In this document: piece by piece, positions 26,851-37,050 of the stretch
Layout: every line of letters begins with the position of its first letter
Position numbering within the stretch: the first letter of the stretch is position 1
Origin: Flocculibacter collagenilyticus
GTDB lineage: Bacteria; Pseudomonadota; Gammaproteobacteria; Enterobacterales; Alteromonadaceae
NCBI RefSeq assembly: GCF_016469335.1
Contig: NZ_CP059888.1
Span: 3,423,899-3,487,898 of the forward strand
Direction: 5' to 3'
Length of the DNA stretch: 64,000 nucleotides
Notes under the pieces: model-generated
Told to the model about the DNA's origin: nothing
The model's input: only the letters and a program-made list of their open reading frames with translations
Databases searched by the model: none
Position numbers and translations under genes: made by a program

Positions 26851-29544
26851 TTAATTACATTGTGAAGCCGAAACATAATTAATACTTGTTTTATCCTTTA
26901 AGCGCTCAACATCATCGCACGGCAAGTCATCATTACCATACAAGTCTACACGACTAATTATTGGTAACAAATGTAATGCATCAATATTTGTTAAGTCATT
27001 ATAGTCTAAATCTATATTTGTTAAGCCCTGCAACACATCTACATTAGTTAAATGTGTCAAATCATTCCATCTTAGATTTAAACTTTCTACTGAACTAAAG
27101 CGAGTTAATGACGGCAGTATCGATAAATTATTATTCGACAGGTTTAGTGACTTTAAATTTACCAATTTTGCAGTATCATCACCTAAACTCTTAATAGAAC
27201 TGTAGTTTACAGATAAGGACGTTAAGCTAGTTGCAGTTAAACTTGATAAATCAACATTATTACTACGATGTATTTCAAGTTGCGTTAATTTATCTAAACT
27301 TGATAATGGAGATAAATCAGTATTCTCTGAAATTGTTACCTCTAATCGGCTTAAATTCTCAAAACCTTCTATACCAGAGAAGTTTGATATTTCGTAGCTC
27401 GAATAACAGTACAAGCTCGTTAGTTTTAGCGCATCGCGAACGCGTTTATCTGCTACACACTGCTTCAAATTCTCATCAGCAATTTGCAACTCAGACACTG
27501 GCAGCTCAACACAGTCGCCAAAATATGTAATAACAGTTGTCGGCTGTGCCGTGCTAAGTGCATCAAGTGTAGAACAAGTTAAATAATTATTAGACTGTAA
27601 CATTATTTTTTTGATTGAACCTAGCTCCAGTAATGCGCCAAGAGACTCAACCTTACTTTTTTTCAGCACCAATTCTTCCAATGCTTGCATAGAAGATAAA
27701 GCAGAGATATCAGTTAGTGCTGGCGCGTCAAGGATCTCTATCTTTTTTAAGTTTATTAGAGTATCTAAAGCAGCTAAATCCGTTACATCACTCGCAAACT
27801 TTACTTTGATATGCGTTAAGCTTTTCGCACTTGCTAAATTGCTAAGTGCGTTTGATTTCAAGTAACTAGCTTCAAAATAACTGAGCCTTTCTAGGCCTTC
27901 AAGAGCAGGTAATGTGGCAAATTCATCATAGTAGACATTATTTAAAGTAAGCGATGATAAGTTAGTCAAATTAGTGATTGAATCAAGAGAATCATATTCA
28001 TTATAACTAAGATCCATCTTTTCAAGGTTAACAAGTGAGCTCAGAGGCGTTATATCAATTGATGAATTTCTATACAGATTATTGATTTTTAACTCCTTCA
28101 GATTGGTTAAACTACTTAATGGCGTTAAGTCACTTAAATTCTGAGAGTTCGATATGTCTAAAAAGATTAAGTCAGTAAGATCTTTAAGCGGACTCAAGTC
28201 ACTTATACGGGAGTTACCAGCAACAACAAGTTGCTTAATTTGTTTATAGTCACTGATAAACGCAAGGTTACTTAAGTTAGATTCAGATACATTTAAGTAT
28301 TCTAAATTTTCTAAGACACTAAGAGCAGAATGGTTCGTATAATTTTCTCCTCCTGCTAAGTCTAACGTTTTTAGATTTACAAGATGTGCAATTGTGCTTA
28401 GATCTAAAGGTTGATATGAGTCATCAGCTAAACGTAATGATTCTAAGTTTGATAACGCCTTAAGCGCAGCTAATGAGTCTACATCTGTATATGAAAGATC
28501 TAGCGACTTTAAATTAACTAAACCTAAAACTGCAGAAATGTCTTTTAATGAAAAGTTCCTTGCTAGATTCAATTTTTCTAAGTTGATTAAATCAAGTAGG
28601 AATGATACTGAAGAAATATCAGCCTGGATTAACTCAAGGTTCGACAGCTTAACATTCTTTGATAACGATTGAGCATTATATGAATCAGCTTTTTTTATTA
28701 GTAAGGCTTCTAACTGAGTATTTTCAGAGAAAGCACTCAAATCTATTTCAGCGCCCCAATAATAGTCCATGTGATAAATCTCATATAGTGTCAGCTCTTT
28801 AAGATTCACCATATTAGAAAAAATAGATGGAAGCACTGTAATATTGTTATAACTTAAATTCAGCTTTTCAAGTTTAGTTAACTCGCTTAAGTCACTTACT
28901 GCATCATTATTAAGCATATTGTTAGACAAGTCTAAATACACTAATTCGGTAAGTGTATTCAGCCCCGTTAAATTGTCTAACTCAGCATTGGTTAACGAAA
29001 GTTTAGTTAACCCTTCAACGTCATCTAAACCACTCAAATCAGCAATTTTATATCCGTCACAACTTAGTGTTGTAATACCTATATCTGCATTTTGTTTTTG
29101 AGCGCATGCTAGTAGCCCTGCATCACTAGTAATAGTTTCATCAATATCAGCATATGCTTCAACATTAATTGTTACGCTTTGAGTTGCCTTGCCACCATTA
29201 TTGTCTGTTACTGTCAGTGAGAACGTTAATACTTCGTCAACTGCGATAGATGGAGCGAAAAAAGCAAGCTTAGAAGTACTTTCCTCTTCTAACTCAACAA
29301 CTGTTCCGCTAACCTGACTCCAACTATATGTAACAATTGAACCGTCAATGTCTGATGCACTCGCATTTATTGCAACAGGTTCGCGCTCCTTGATTGAAAC
29401 ATCTTCTATTGCATTAATGGTTGGCAATTGATTATTTTTCTTTGCTGCGGGAGCTTCTTTATTATCAGAACCTCCACCACACGCTGTAAGAAAGCTTGAT
29501 AATAACACGGTAAGTGTCGCTAATTTGAATTGATGATACTTCAT
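26851..29544 (-). CDS. Large leucine-rich-repeat lipoprotein with two capped solenoids
   Basis: This 897-residue protein has a lipobox LTAC with the lipidated Cys at residue 22, then GGGSDNKE as a linker. A PKD/REJ-like Ig domain spans about 40-128 (DSDGS-type SASDIDGSIVTYSWSQVSG). The rest is internalin-like leucine-rich repeats. Two blocks can be seen. The first runs from an N-cap (Cys147, Cys162) to a C-cap (Cys657, Cys678); the second from an N-cap (Cys696, Cys713) to a C-cap (Cys876, Cys896). It is probably anchored in the outer membrane and binds a protein or glycan partner. It is monocistronic with its own terminator. Confidence 0.88.
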   Translation of the reverse strand: MKYHQFKLATLTVLLSSFLTACGGGSDNKEAPAAKKNNQLPTINAIEDVSIKEREPVAINASASDIDGSIVTYSWSQVSGTVVELEEESTSKLAFFAPSIAVDEVLTFSLTVTDNNGGKATQSVTINVEAYADIDETITSDAGLLACAQKQNADIGITTLSCDGYKIADLSGLDDVEGLTKLSLTNAELDNLTGLNTLTELVYLDLSNNMLNNDAVSDLSELTKLEKLNLSYNNITVLPSIFSNMVNLKELTLYEIYHMDYYWGAEIDLSAFSENTQLEALLIKKADSYNAQSLSKNVKLSNLELIQADISSVSFLLDLINLEKLNLARNFSLKDISAVLGLVNLKSLDLSYTDVDSLAALKALSNLESLRLADDSYQPLDLSTIAHLVNLKTLDLAGGENYTNHSALSVLENLEYLNVSESNLSNLAFISDYKQIKQLVVAGNSRISDLSPLKDLTDLIFLDISNSQNLSDLTPLSSLTNLKELKINNLYRNSSIDITPLSSLVNLEKMDLSYNEYDSLDSITNLTNLSSLTLNNVYYDEFATLPALEGLERLSYFEASYLKSNALSNLASAKSLTHIKVKFASDVTDLAALDTLINLKKIEILDAPALTDISALSSMQALEELVLKKSKVESLGALLELGSIKKIMLQSNNYLTCSTLDALSTAQPTTVITYFGDCVELPVSELQIADENLKQCVADKRVRDALKLTSLYCYSSYEISNFSGIEGFENLSRLEVTISENTDLSPLSSLDKLTQLEIHRSNNVDLSSLTATSLTSLSVNYSSIKSLGDDTAKLVNLKSLNLSNNNLSILPSLTRFSSVESLNLRWNDLTHLTNVDVLQGLTNIDLDYNDLTNIDALHLLPIISRVDLYGNDDLPCDDVERLKDKTSINYVSASQCN

Positions 29545-29764
29545 TACTGTCCTAGTAACCTCATAATACTATTTGAAATGATTTTTCTGGAAATATACGA
29601 TTTAACAAATCTCGTGAGATATATGTAAATGGCTTTAGCCACTAATTCCCGAAAAGCGCGACATTGTATACTTATTAACCTAAAAGTCAATTCCATCGAC
29701 GAGCATTATTAATATTTTAATTGTTTTTTTTCTTCAATTTCTCTAATAAATATTTACATTAATT

Positions 29765-30802
<1,038 letters not shown>

Positions 30803-32104
30803 TTACCACTGCGCAGCAAACTGTGTGCTTAAGCGGCATGTAGCGTACTCTAAATCCCATGTTTCATTGCTTGTGTTATCCGCTTGAGAGTGAGTATTAA
30901 TGGGCAATTTCAAACGCGAAATAGTATCAAAGCCTTGTTGTAAATCTGCTATTAAATCTTGAACATCTTCAATGCCCACGCTAATACGTATTAACGACTC
31001 GCCGATTCCAGCGTGCGCCCTTGCATCCGCTGTCATTGCTGCGTGTGTCATTGTGGCAGGATGACAAATTAAGCTTTCTACTCCTCCCAGCGATTCGGCC
31101 AAAGTAAACTGGTTAAGTTGGGCAATAAACGTTTTAACCACCTCTTTGATAGTGTGGCTATCACCCTCAAGCTCAAAACTGAGCATCGCGCCAAAACCAT
31201 ATTGCTGTTGTTTGGCAAGTTCATGCTGCGGATGGGTATTTAATCCTGGGTAATATACTTTTTTAACTGCGGGTTGCGCGGCTAGAAAGTCTGCTATTGC
31301 AATTGCATTGGCTTGATGCTGGCGTATTCTGGGGGTTAATGTTCTTAAACCACGCAATGTTAAAAAGCTATCAAACGGTGCACCAGTAATACCAATACAA
31401 TTTGCCCACCAGGTTAGTTGCTCACCTAGCTCTTGAGACTTTGTGATCACCGCGCCGCCCACCACATCACTATGGCCATTAATGTATTTGGTGGTGGAGT
31501 GCACTGCGATATCTGCCCCCAACTGTAGCGGCTGCTGTAGTACGGGTGAAAGAAACGTATTATCAACTGCAACTAATGCATTTAATTTTGCTGCCTGTAA
31601 ACAAACCGCTTTTACATCAGTTAGGCGCAGTAATGGGTTACTTGGGGTTTCTATCCATATTAATTTGGGTTTGATGGCTTCTAACGTTTGTTCCAAATCT
31701 GGTGCCGTAAAATCTATGGTTTGCAATTGAAATTGATTACGTTTAGCAAGGTGCGTAAATAACCGAAAGCTACCACCATAACAATCATGCGGTACAACTA
31801 ATACATCTTCAGCTTGTAGGAGCTGTGTTACTAAGTGTATGGCTGACATTCCGCTGCTGGTTACAATGCCTGTTGACCCTTTTTCTAATTCGGCCAAGGT
31901 AGCTCCTAAAATGTCTCTCGTAGGATTGCCAGAACGTGTGTAGTCGTACTGACGTGGTTGTTCAATATCGGCAAAAGAAAAGTTACTGCTTAAATGGAGT
32001 GGCGGCACAACTGCGCCATGATGCTGGTCTTGATCAATACCAGCACGTACAGCAACGGTATTCAAACTGACCGATTTGTTCGAGTAATTTGTGGAGTGGC
32101 TCAT
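30803..32104 (-). CDS. metB: Cystathionine gamma-synthase MetB
   Basis: A 433-residue fold-type I PLP enzyme of the Cys/Met family. The internal aldimine Lys is residue 206 in HSTTKYINGHSD, and SSGMSAIH and YDYTRSGNPTRD bind the cofactor. It condenses O-succinylhomoserine with cysteine. It is about 45 residues longer than E. coli MetB, mostly as a C-terminal tail ending QFAAQW. MET boxes lie just upstream. O-acetyl versus O-succinylhomoserine preference cannot be decided by eye. Confidence 0.92.
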   Translation of the reverse strand: MSHSTNYSNKSVSLNTVAVRAGIDQDQHHGAVVPPLHLSSNFSFADIEQPRQYDYTRSGNPTRDILGATLAELEKGSTGIVTSSGMSAIHLVTQLLQAEDVLVVPHDCYGGSFRLFTHLAKRNQFQLQTIDFTAPDLEQTLEAIKPKLIWIETPSNPLLRLTDVKAVCLQAAKLNALVAVDNTFLSPVLQQPLQLGADIAVHSTTKYINGHSDVVGGAVITKSQELGEQLTWWANCIGITGAPFDSFLTLRGLRTLTPRIRQHQANAIAIADFLAAQPAVKKVYYPGLNTHPQHELAKQQQYGFGAMLSFELEGDSHTIKEVVKTFIAQLNQFTLAESLGGVESLICHPATMTHAAMTADARAHAGIGESLIRISVGIEDVQDLIADLQQGFDTISRLKLPINTHSQADNTSNETWDLEYATCRLSTQFAAQW

Positions 32105-32132
32105 AGTTATTTCTCAATGCAATTTATTATTT

Positions 32133-32164
32133 GGATGTTTAGACGTCTATAAATCTAGATTTAA
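32133..32164. promoter_or_regulatory. MET boxes, MetJ operator of metBF
   Basis: Tandem 8-base units follow the MetJ consensus AGACGTCT. A perfect copy at 32141-32148 is flanked in register by GGATGTTT, ATAAATCT and AGATTTAA, which match 5, 5 and 4 of 8 positions. The array lies 29 bases upstream of the metB start and beside the gene for MetJ itself. Confidence 0.88.
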
Positions 32165-32233
32165 ATTTAATTGCTGTCAACCAAATTTTTAGCGTATTAA
32201 TAAATACCTATTAAACAAGCGTTGTAAGGCGTG

Positions 32234-32261
32234 TTGACTCATACAGTAAAACAGTTAGAAT
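32234..32261 (+). promoter_or_regulatory. Candidate sigma-70 promoter of metJ
   Basis: TTGACT at 32234-32239 and TAGAAT at 32256-32261 are separated by 16 bases. The promoter would start transcription about 100 bases before the metJ ATG. Confidence 0.5.
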
Positions 32262-32367
32262 TTACGCAGTTTTTAGAATTGAATGGCGCGAAAGGTGCAC
32301 TGGCACAAAGCTATTAATTTTAACCAAAGTCACTCTCAGTATTAGACTATTAATCAAGGCTTAAGTA

Positions 32368-32694
32368 ATGGCAGAATGGAATGGTGAGTATATTCACCCG
32401 TACGCTGAACACGGTAAAAAATCAGAGCAAGTTAAAAAAATTACGGTTTCAATTCCACTTACCGTATTAAAAGTATTAACTGATGAACGTACACGACGCC
32501 AAGTTAAAAACCTGCGTCATGCAACCAATAGTGAGTTGCTATGCGAAGCATTTCTTCACGCATTTACTGGGCAACCGTTACCCAACGATAATGATTTGAT
32601 GAAAGACAATCCAGAACAGGTACCTGAAAGTGTTAGAGAAATTTTAACGCAACGCGGTTTACCGATCCCAGATATTGAAACTTCTGAATCATAG
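32368..32694 (+). CDS. metJ: Methionine repressor MetJ
   Basis: A 108-residue ribbon-helix-helix repressor very close to E. coli MetJ. It begins [20 protein letters not shown], and the DNA-binding strand is [13 protein letters not shown]. It uses S-adenosylmethionine as corepressor and binds tandem MET boxes. It is divergent from metB with the operator between them, the classical arrangement. Confidence 0.97.
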   Translation: MAEWNGEYIHPYAEHGKKSEQVKKITVSIPLTVLKVLTDERTRRQVKNLRHATNSELLCEAFLHAFTGQPLPNDNDLMKDNPEQVPESVREILTQRGLPIPDIETSES

Positions 32695-32753
32695 TGGGTT
32701 AGCAATGAATTTGTGCGTGATTTGCTTCGCGTTACTTTTTTGTTTGTATTAGC

Positions 32754-32778
32754 AAAACAGCCCCAATGGGGCTGTTTT
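32754..32778. terminator. Bidirectional terminator between metJ and the PLP decarboxylase gene
   Basis: AAAACAGCCCC and GGGGCTGTTTT pair with a 3-base loop. T-runs occur on both strands, so it serves convergent genes. Confidence 0.9.
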
Positions 32779-32837
32779 CATTAATGAGGACATTTCGTTG
32801 TTGCAATATCACGCACAAGTGAGTATTGCGCAAGTTA

Positions 32838-34106
32838 CTACAATAAGATCTCTGTGACGTGTGGATGCCCCAAAAAGTCTTGCGGACTGGCTGTTGCACC
32901 ATAAGCTCCTGATTGATATACCACAAACCAATCGCCTATTTCTGCCTGCGGAAGTTTGAACTTATCCGCAAGTGTGTCTAACGGGGTACACAATGGCCCT
33001 ACCACAGATACAGGTTCTTGAATCACTGCTTCATTCATTTTATTAGCAATTGCTACTGGGTAGTTTTTGCGAATAACTTGGCCAAAGTTACCTGAGTTAG
33101 ACAAATGATGATGTAAACCACCGTTCGTCATAATATAAGTATGGCCGCGAGACGTTTTAATGTCTGTCACTTTACACGCATATATCCCCGCTTCAGCCAC
33201 TAAATATCGACCCAGTTCAATTACAAGCTCAAGCTCTGTTAATTGCGAATATTGGGTAAGTAGTGAGCTCAGGTTCTCGCCTATTGGCGCTAAATTAAGA
33301 CGTGTCTCTCCGGCAAAGTAAGGAACACCGAAACCGCCACCAATATTAATGGTTTTCACTTTAACAGGTGTGACAGCGCACAACCGATCAGCTAATTCGA
33401 ACGTGCAATTGTGCGCATTCATGATGGCGTCAGGTTTTAAATTCTGCGAACCCCAAAAAATATGAAAACCAACAAATTCAAACTGGCTAAAATCCATCTT
33501 GGGTAATTTATCGAGCAGGATCTCTTCATCAATACCAAACTGTTTAGGGCCACCACCCATTTTCATTCCTGCACCCTTTAGCTCAAACGCAGGATTGACC
33601 CGAAATGCTATTTTAGCTTGTTTATTGGTGCACTTGCTTAAACTGATCGCACGTTCAAGCTCTGTTAACGACTCTACATGCAATGTAATACCAGCCTCAA
33701 TTGCAGCAGTGATCTCTACTTCTTGCTTGGCAGGCCCTGCAAAGCTAATTTCACTTGCTGGCATACCACTTTGTAATGCTAATAACATTTCTTTGTGCGA
33801 GGCAACATCAAAGCCATCCACCTTGGTCACCATCGCATTGACTAACGCAGGGTATGGATTTGCTTTAATAGCGTAATGCAACTTAATAGATTGGGGGATG
33901 TGTTGTTTAAAGTTCTCAATCTGTTTTTCTATAACATTAAGATCGTAGGCATAAAATACGTCTTGGTTAATCAAGCGGGCAATTTCGTCTAACTTAAATC
34001 CAGCGATTAAAAGCTGCTGATCTTGTACTGCAAACTGATCCATTTGCTGATGTATAGGCGCCACTTTTTTTGTAGTTGTTTGGCTGCCTGCTGCTAAGTT
34101 AACCAT
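32838..34106 (-). CDS. Fold-III PLP-dependent decarboxylase, exosortase-A-associated type
   Basis: A 422-residue alanine-racemase-fold decarboxylase related to diaminopimelate and ornithine decarboxylases. The PLP Lys is residue 81 in HYAIKANPYP. Further landmarks are FHIFWGSQN, NIGGGFGVPY, ELGRYLVAEAG and the C-terminal SVVGPLCTPLD. The overall sequence matches what I know as the pyridoxal-dependent decarboxylase found in exosortase A loci. Its start overlaps the ligase stop by 8 bases. The substrate is unknown; a carrier-bound amino acid is a reasoned guess because an ACP gene lies nearby. It could instead act on a free amino acid. Confidence 0.82.
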   Translation of the reverse strand: MVNLAAGSQTTTKKVAPIHQQMDQFAVQDQQLLIAGFKLDEIARLINQDVFYAYDLNVIEKQIENFKQHIPQSIKLHYAIKANPYPALVNAMVTKVDGFDVASHKEMLLALQSGMPASEISFAGPAKQEVEITAAIEAGITLHVESLTELERAISLSKCTNKQAKIAFRVNPAFELKGAGMKMGGGPKQFGIDEEILLDKLPKMDFSQFEFVGFHIFWGSQNLKPDAIMNAHNCTFELADRLCAVTPVKVKTINIGGGFGVPYFAGETRLNLAPIGENLSSLLTQYSQLTELELVIELGRYLVAEAGIYACKVTDIKTSRGHTYIMTNGGLHHHLSNSGNFGQVIRKNYPVAIANKMNEAVIQEPVSVVGPLCTPLDTLADKFKLPQAEIGDWFVVYQSGAYGATASPQDFLGHPHVTEILL

Positions 34107-35670
34107 TAACGAAAGCTTCCTTATGTTGTTGAGACAATAATGTGCGGTCTATTTTACCATTGGCGTTGCGTGGAAGCTTGTCCATAAACACAATTTTATG
34201 AGGCACCATAAAGTTTGGTAATTGCTTTTTACATGCTTTCATAATGACGCCTTCTGTTACCTCGGCCCCTGCCGTTAATGTAACAACTATGGCTTGCCCT
34301 AATGTTGGATGAGTCACACCAAACGCAGCCACTTCATGAATATTGGCATCTAATTGGTAAATTTCTTCTTCTATTTCATTTGGGCTAACACGATAGCCTG
34401 ATGTCTTTATCATTTCGTCTTTTCTACCAACAAAATATAAATAGCCATCTTCATCTTTTTTCACCCTATCGCCACTCCAAACAGCGTACTCAGGCAAGCA
34501 TAATTCTGGTAACTTCGTTGGTGCTAACTTAAACCGTTCAGCAGTTTTTTCGGGGGCGTTCCAATAACCTAAACTAACCAGTGGACCTAAATGAACTAAT
34601 TCGCCCGGCTCATTCGCTACACACTCGTCGCCATCATCATTTACCACAATCACTTTTGCATTAGGAATAGCTTTGCCCATCGAACCTGGCTTACTGTCTA
34701 CATCTTGTGGTGGTAAATATGTAGAACGGAATGCTTCCGTTAAACCGTACATCAGGTAAGGGCTGGCTTGATGAAAAATATCTCGTAAACTGGCTAGCAA
34801 GGGTTCTGGCATAGCGCCACCGCTATTTGTAAAATATCGAACTGAACCTGCTACTTCTTTTGGCCAATTTAACTTAGTGAGTTGCATCCATAAAGGCGGT
34901 ACGGCTGCGATACCAGTAATACTGTATTTTTCTACCGCCTTAACAACGTCGTTAGCTAAAAAGTAATCCAGTAATACTGCCGTAGCTCCCACGTTGAAGG
35001 CAGACGTTAACTGACTCAACCCATAGTCAAAGCTCAGTGGCAAAATCGCTAAAATATTATCTTCTGCTGTATTTTCTAAATACGTGGAAACACTTTGGGC
35101 GCCTACCACCATATTACGGTGCGAGATCACCACACCTTTTGGTTTACCTGTACTACCTGAGGTATATAAAATAGCCGCCATTTGATTATCAGTTACTGGG
35201 CTGTGGGAAACGTTCGATAGCGGTAAATTATCAAAGTGAGACACGCGAATATGACCTGCAAATTCACTGGCTTCATCATCAATTAAGATAATTTCTTTTA
35301 AGTCTTGGCACTCGCTTAAAATGCTAGAAAGGGCTTTCAATCTATCTTTGCTGGTGACCAGCACTCGAACATTACAGTCATTTAAAATATGCTTAACTTG
35401 CTCGGCTTTTAAGACAGGGTTCACTGGCACAAATACCCCGCCCGCTAGGGAAGTCCCAAAAAATGCGTATATCGTTTGTGGGAGTTTAGGAAGAAATACT
35501 GCTACTCGCTCTTGTGGCTGCAAGCCAAGTGCTGAAATACCTTGAGCAAAGCGTTGAATGTTTTGGGATAACGCCTGATAACTCACATCAGTATCTTTAT
35601 GTTTTAATGCAATATTATCTTTAAATTGTGTCGCGCCAGCTAAAATAAGATCATGTACAAATGTAATCAT
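34099..35670 (-). CDS. AMP-forming acyl/aminoacyl ligase, exosortase-A-associated type
   Basis: A 523-residue ANL-superfamily adenylating enzyme with P-loop YTSGSTGKPKG (169-179), GLTEAFRSTYLPP, the hinge region SGDRVKKDEDGYLYFVGR and catalytic Lys506 (NANGKIDR). It activates a carboxylate with ATP and passes it to CoA or a phosphopantetheine arm. It lies 8 bases overlapping upstream of the decarboxylase and divergent from an ACP gene; this trio is characteristic of exosortase A/PEP-CTERM loci. The acid it activates cannot be read from the sequence. Confidence 0.83.
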   Translation of the reverse strand: MITFVHDLILAGATQFKDNIALKHKDTDVSYQALSQNIQRFAQGISALGLQPQERVAVFLPKLPQTIYAFFGTSLAGGVFVPVNPVLKAEQVKHILNDCNVRVLVTSKDRLKALSSILSECQDLKEIILIDDEASEFAGHIRVSHFDNLPLSNVSHSPVTDNQMAAILYTSGSTGKPKGVVISHRNMVVGAQSVSTYLENTAEDNILAILPLSFDYGLSQLTSAFNVGATAVLLDYFLANDVVKAVEKYSITGIAAVPPLWMQLTKLNWPKEVAGSVRYFTNSGGAMPEPLLASLRDIFHQASPYLMYGLTEAFRSTYLPPQDVDSKPGSMGKAIPNAKVIVVNDDGDECVANEPGELVHLGPLVSLGYWNAPEKTAERFKLAPTKLPELCLPEYAVWSGDRVKKDEDGYLYFVGRKDEMIKTSGYRVSPNEIEEEIYQLDANIHEVAAFGVTHPTLGQAIVVTLTAGAEVTEGVIMKACKKQLPNFMVPHKIVFMDKLPRNANGKIDRTLLSQQHKEAFVNG

Positions 35671-35829
35671 TCCGTTTAACGTCCATTCGATATATTTGTG
35701 GCCACCAATTAGGGTGCTGTAGAGATCACTTAAACAACAAAAAATTGTATTGTGACGCTGCTTGAAGCGCCAAAACCAAGTCTTGTATTTAAGCTAATTA
35801 TTTATGATTCACTTAATTTACCAATTACG

Positions 35830-35904
35830 TATAATAACGCGTTTAGAAAATAAGCATAATGGTTTTCATTAGCTTATTTAAAAAATAAACTAGGGCACGC
35901 CCTA
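35830..35904 (+). promoter_or_regulatory. Candidate promoter and structured leader of the ACP gene
   Basis: TATAAT at 35830-35835 has a weak TTCACT 16 bases upstream (35808-35813). The implied transcript leader contains a 12-base-pair hairpin with one bulged A (35849-35878, arms AATAAGC and GCTTATT around TAATG/CATTA) and a dyad TAGGGC-AC-GCCCTA at 35891-35904. Either could be a regulatory RNA structure or an operator. Confidence 0.5.
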
Positions 35905-35968
35905 ATATCTTAACCTGTTTCTTAATTTGGTCGACTAAATGTTGGCCGCTTACTTCATGGAAAGCGCG

Positions 35969-36211
35969 ATGTCAGTAAATACCCATGTTCAAAAAATCCT
36001 AATTGAAACACTGCAATTAGATGAATCTACAACTTTCAATGAGGATGACTTATTACTCGGTTCTATTCCTGAATTCGATTCAATGGCAGTAGTCACCGTG
36101 ATTACCTCTATTGAAGAAACATTCGATATTTATGTAGAAGACGATGAAATTAGCGCAGAAACATTTGAAAGCTTTGGTAGCCTGTGCGCCTTTGTAGAGT
36201 CGAAGCTGTAA
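35969..36211 (+). CDS. Acyl carrier protein, paired with the ligase/decarboxylase
   Basis: An 80-residue phosphopantetheine carrier with the attachment motif PEFDSMAVV (Ser38 with the chosen start). The ATG at 35969 is preceded by GGAAAG at 35959-35964; an upstream in-frame ATG at 35939 would add ten residues that do not look family-like. It is strongly acidic like other ACPs. Being divergent from the ligase gene, it probably carries the ligase product for the decarboxylase. It is not the fatty-acid-synthesis AcpP, which is encoded with fab genes. Confidence 0.85.
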   Translation: MSVNTHVQKILIETLQLDESTTFNEDDLLLGSIPEFDSMAVVTVITSIEETFDIYVEDDEISAETFESFGSLCAFVESKL

Positions 36212-36243
36212 CTTTTCATGTACTAAGTACAAACGCTAAATAC

Positions 36244-36281
36244 AAAAAAGCCGTATTTAAATGAATAAATACGGCTTTTTT
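36244..36281. terminator. Bidirectional terminator between the ACP gene and rplI
   Basis: A 16-base-pair stem with an inner AGCCGTATTTA arm has A- and T-runs at its ends and a 6-base loop. It terminates both convergent units. Confidence 0.92.
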
Positions 36282-36325
36282 AATGAGCTATACCTGCGCG
36301 ATATAGCTCATTACATAACAACTAA

Positions 36326-36778
36326 TTAAGCTTCAGCAATTACTGCAACTTTAACGTTAGTAGTTACGTCAGCGTGTAGCTGAATAGCAATGTCGTATTC
36401 GCCAGTTTCACGAATAGCACCTAAAGGAAGTTTAACTTCAGCTTTAGTTACTTCAACACCCGCTTCAGTGATCGCATCAGCGATGTCACGAGTACCGATA
36501 GAACCGAATAGCTTGCCTTCATCACCTGCTTTAGAAACGATAGTCACATCATTTAGTGACTGAAGTTTTTCAGCGCGGCCTTCAGCAGCTGTTAACTCTT
36601 CAGCTAACTTAGCTTCTAGTTCTGCACGACGTGCTTCAAATTTTTCAACATTTGCTTTAGTGGCAGGTACAGCTTTACCTTGTGGGAAAAGAAAGTTACG
36701 TGCGTAACCCGCTTTTACTGCTACCTGATCACCCAAACCGCCTAAGTTAGCGATTTTGTCTAGTAGAATGATTTCCAT
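36326..36778 (-). CDS. rplI: 50S ribosomal protein L9
   Basis: A 150-residue protein with the L9 N-terminal RNA-binding domain ([34 protein letters not shown]), the long connecting helix and the C-terminal domain. It is the last gene of rpsF-priB-rpsR-rplI, the standard gammaproteobacterial operon. Confidence 0.98.
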   Translation of the reverse strand: MEIILLDKIANLGGLGDQVAVKAGYARNFLFPQGKAVPATKANVEKFEARRAELEAKLAEELTAAEGRAEKLQSLNDVTIVSKAGDEGKLFGSIGTRDIADAITEAGVEVTKAEVKLPLGAIRETGEYDIAIQLHADVTTNVKVAVIAEA

Positions 36779-36808
36779 CTTGCTACCTCTAGTAATATGG
36801 GTTAACTA

Positions 36809-37039
36809 TTACTGATTATGTAAATCAGTGTATGGTAATAGTGCTAAATAACGTGCACGTTTGATTGCGCGAGCAAGTTGACGTTGGTATTTAGCTGAAG
36901 TACCTGTAATACGGCTAGGTACGATTTTACCACTTTCAGTTACATAGTTTCTTAAAGTAGCTAGATCTTTATAATCAATTTCTTGTACGCCTTCTGCTTT
37001 AAAACGGCAGAATTTACGACGACGGAAGTAACGTGCCAT
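36809..37039 (-). CDS. rpsR: 30S ribosomal protein S18
   Basis: A 76-residue basic protein starting [20 protein letters not shown] with the conserved [20 protein letters not shown]. It pairs with S6 on the 30S platform. It lies between priB and rplI. Confidence 0.98.
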   Translation of the reverse strand: MARYFRRRKFCRFKAEGVQEIDYKDLATLRNYVTESGKIVPSRITGTSAKYQRQLARAIKRARYLALLPYTDLHNQ

Positions 37040-37050
37040 GAAACACTCTC

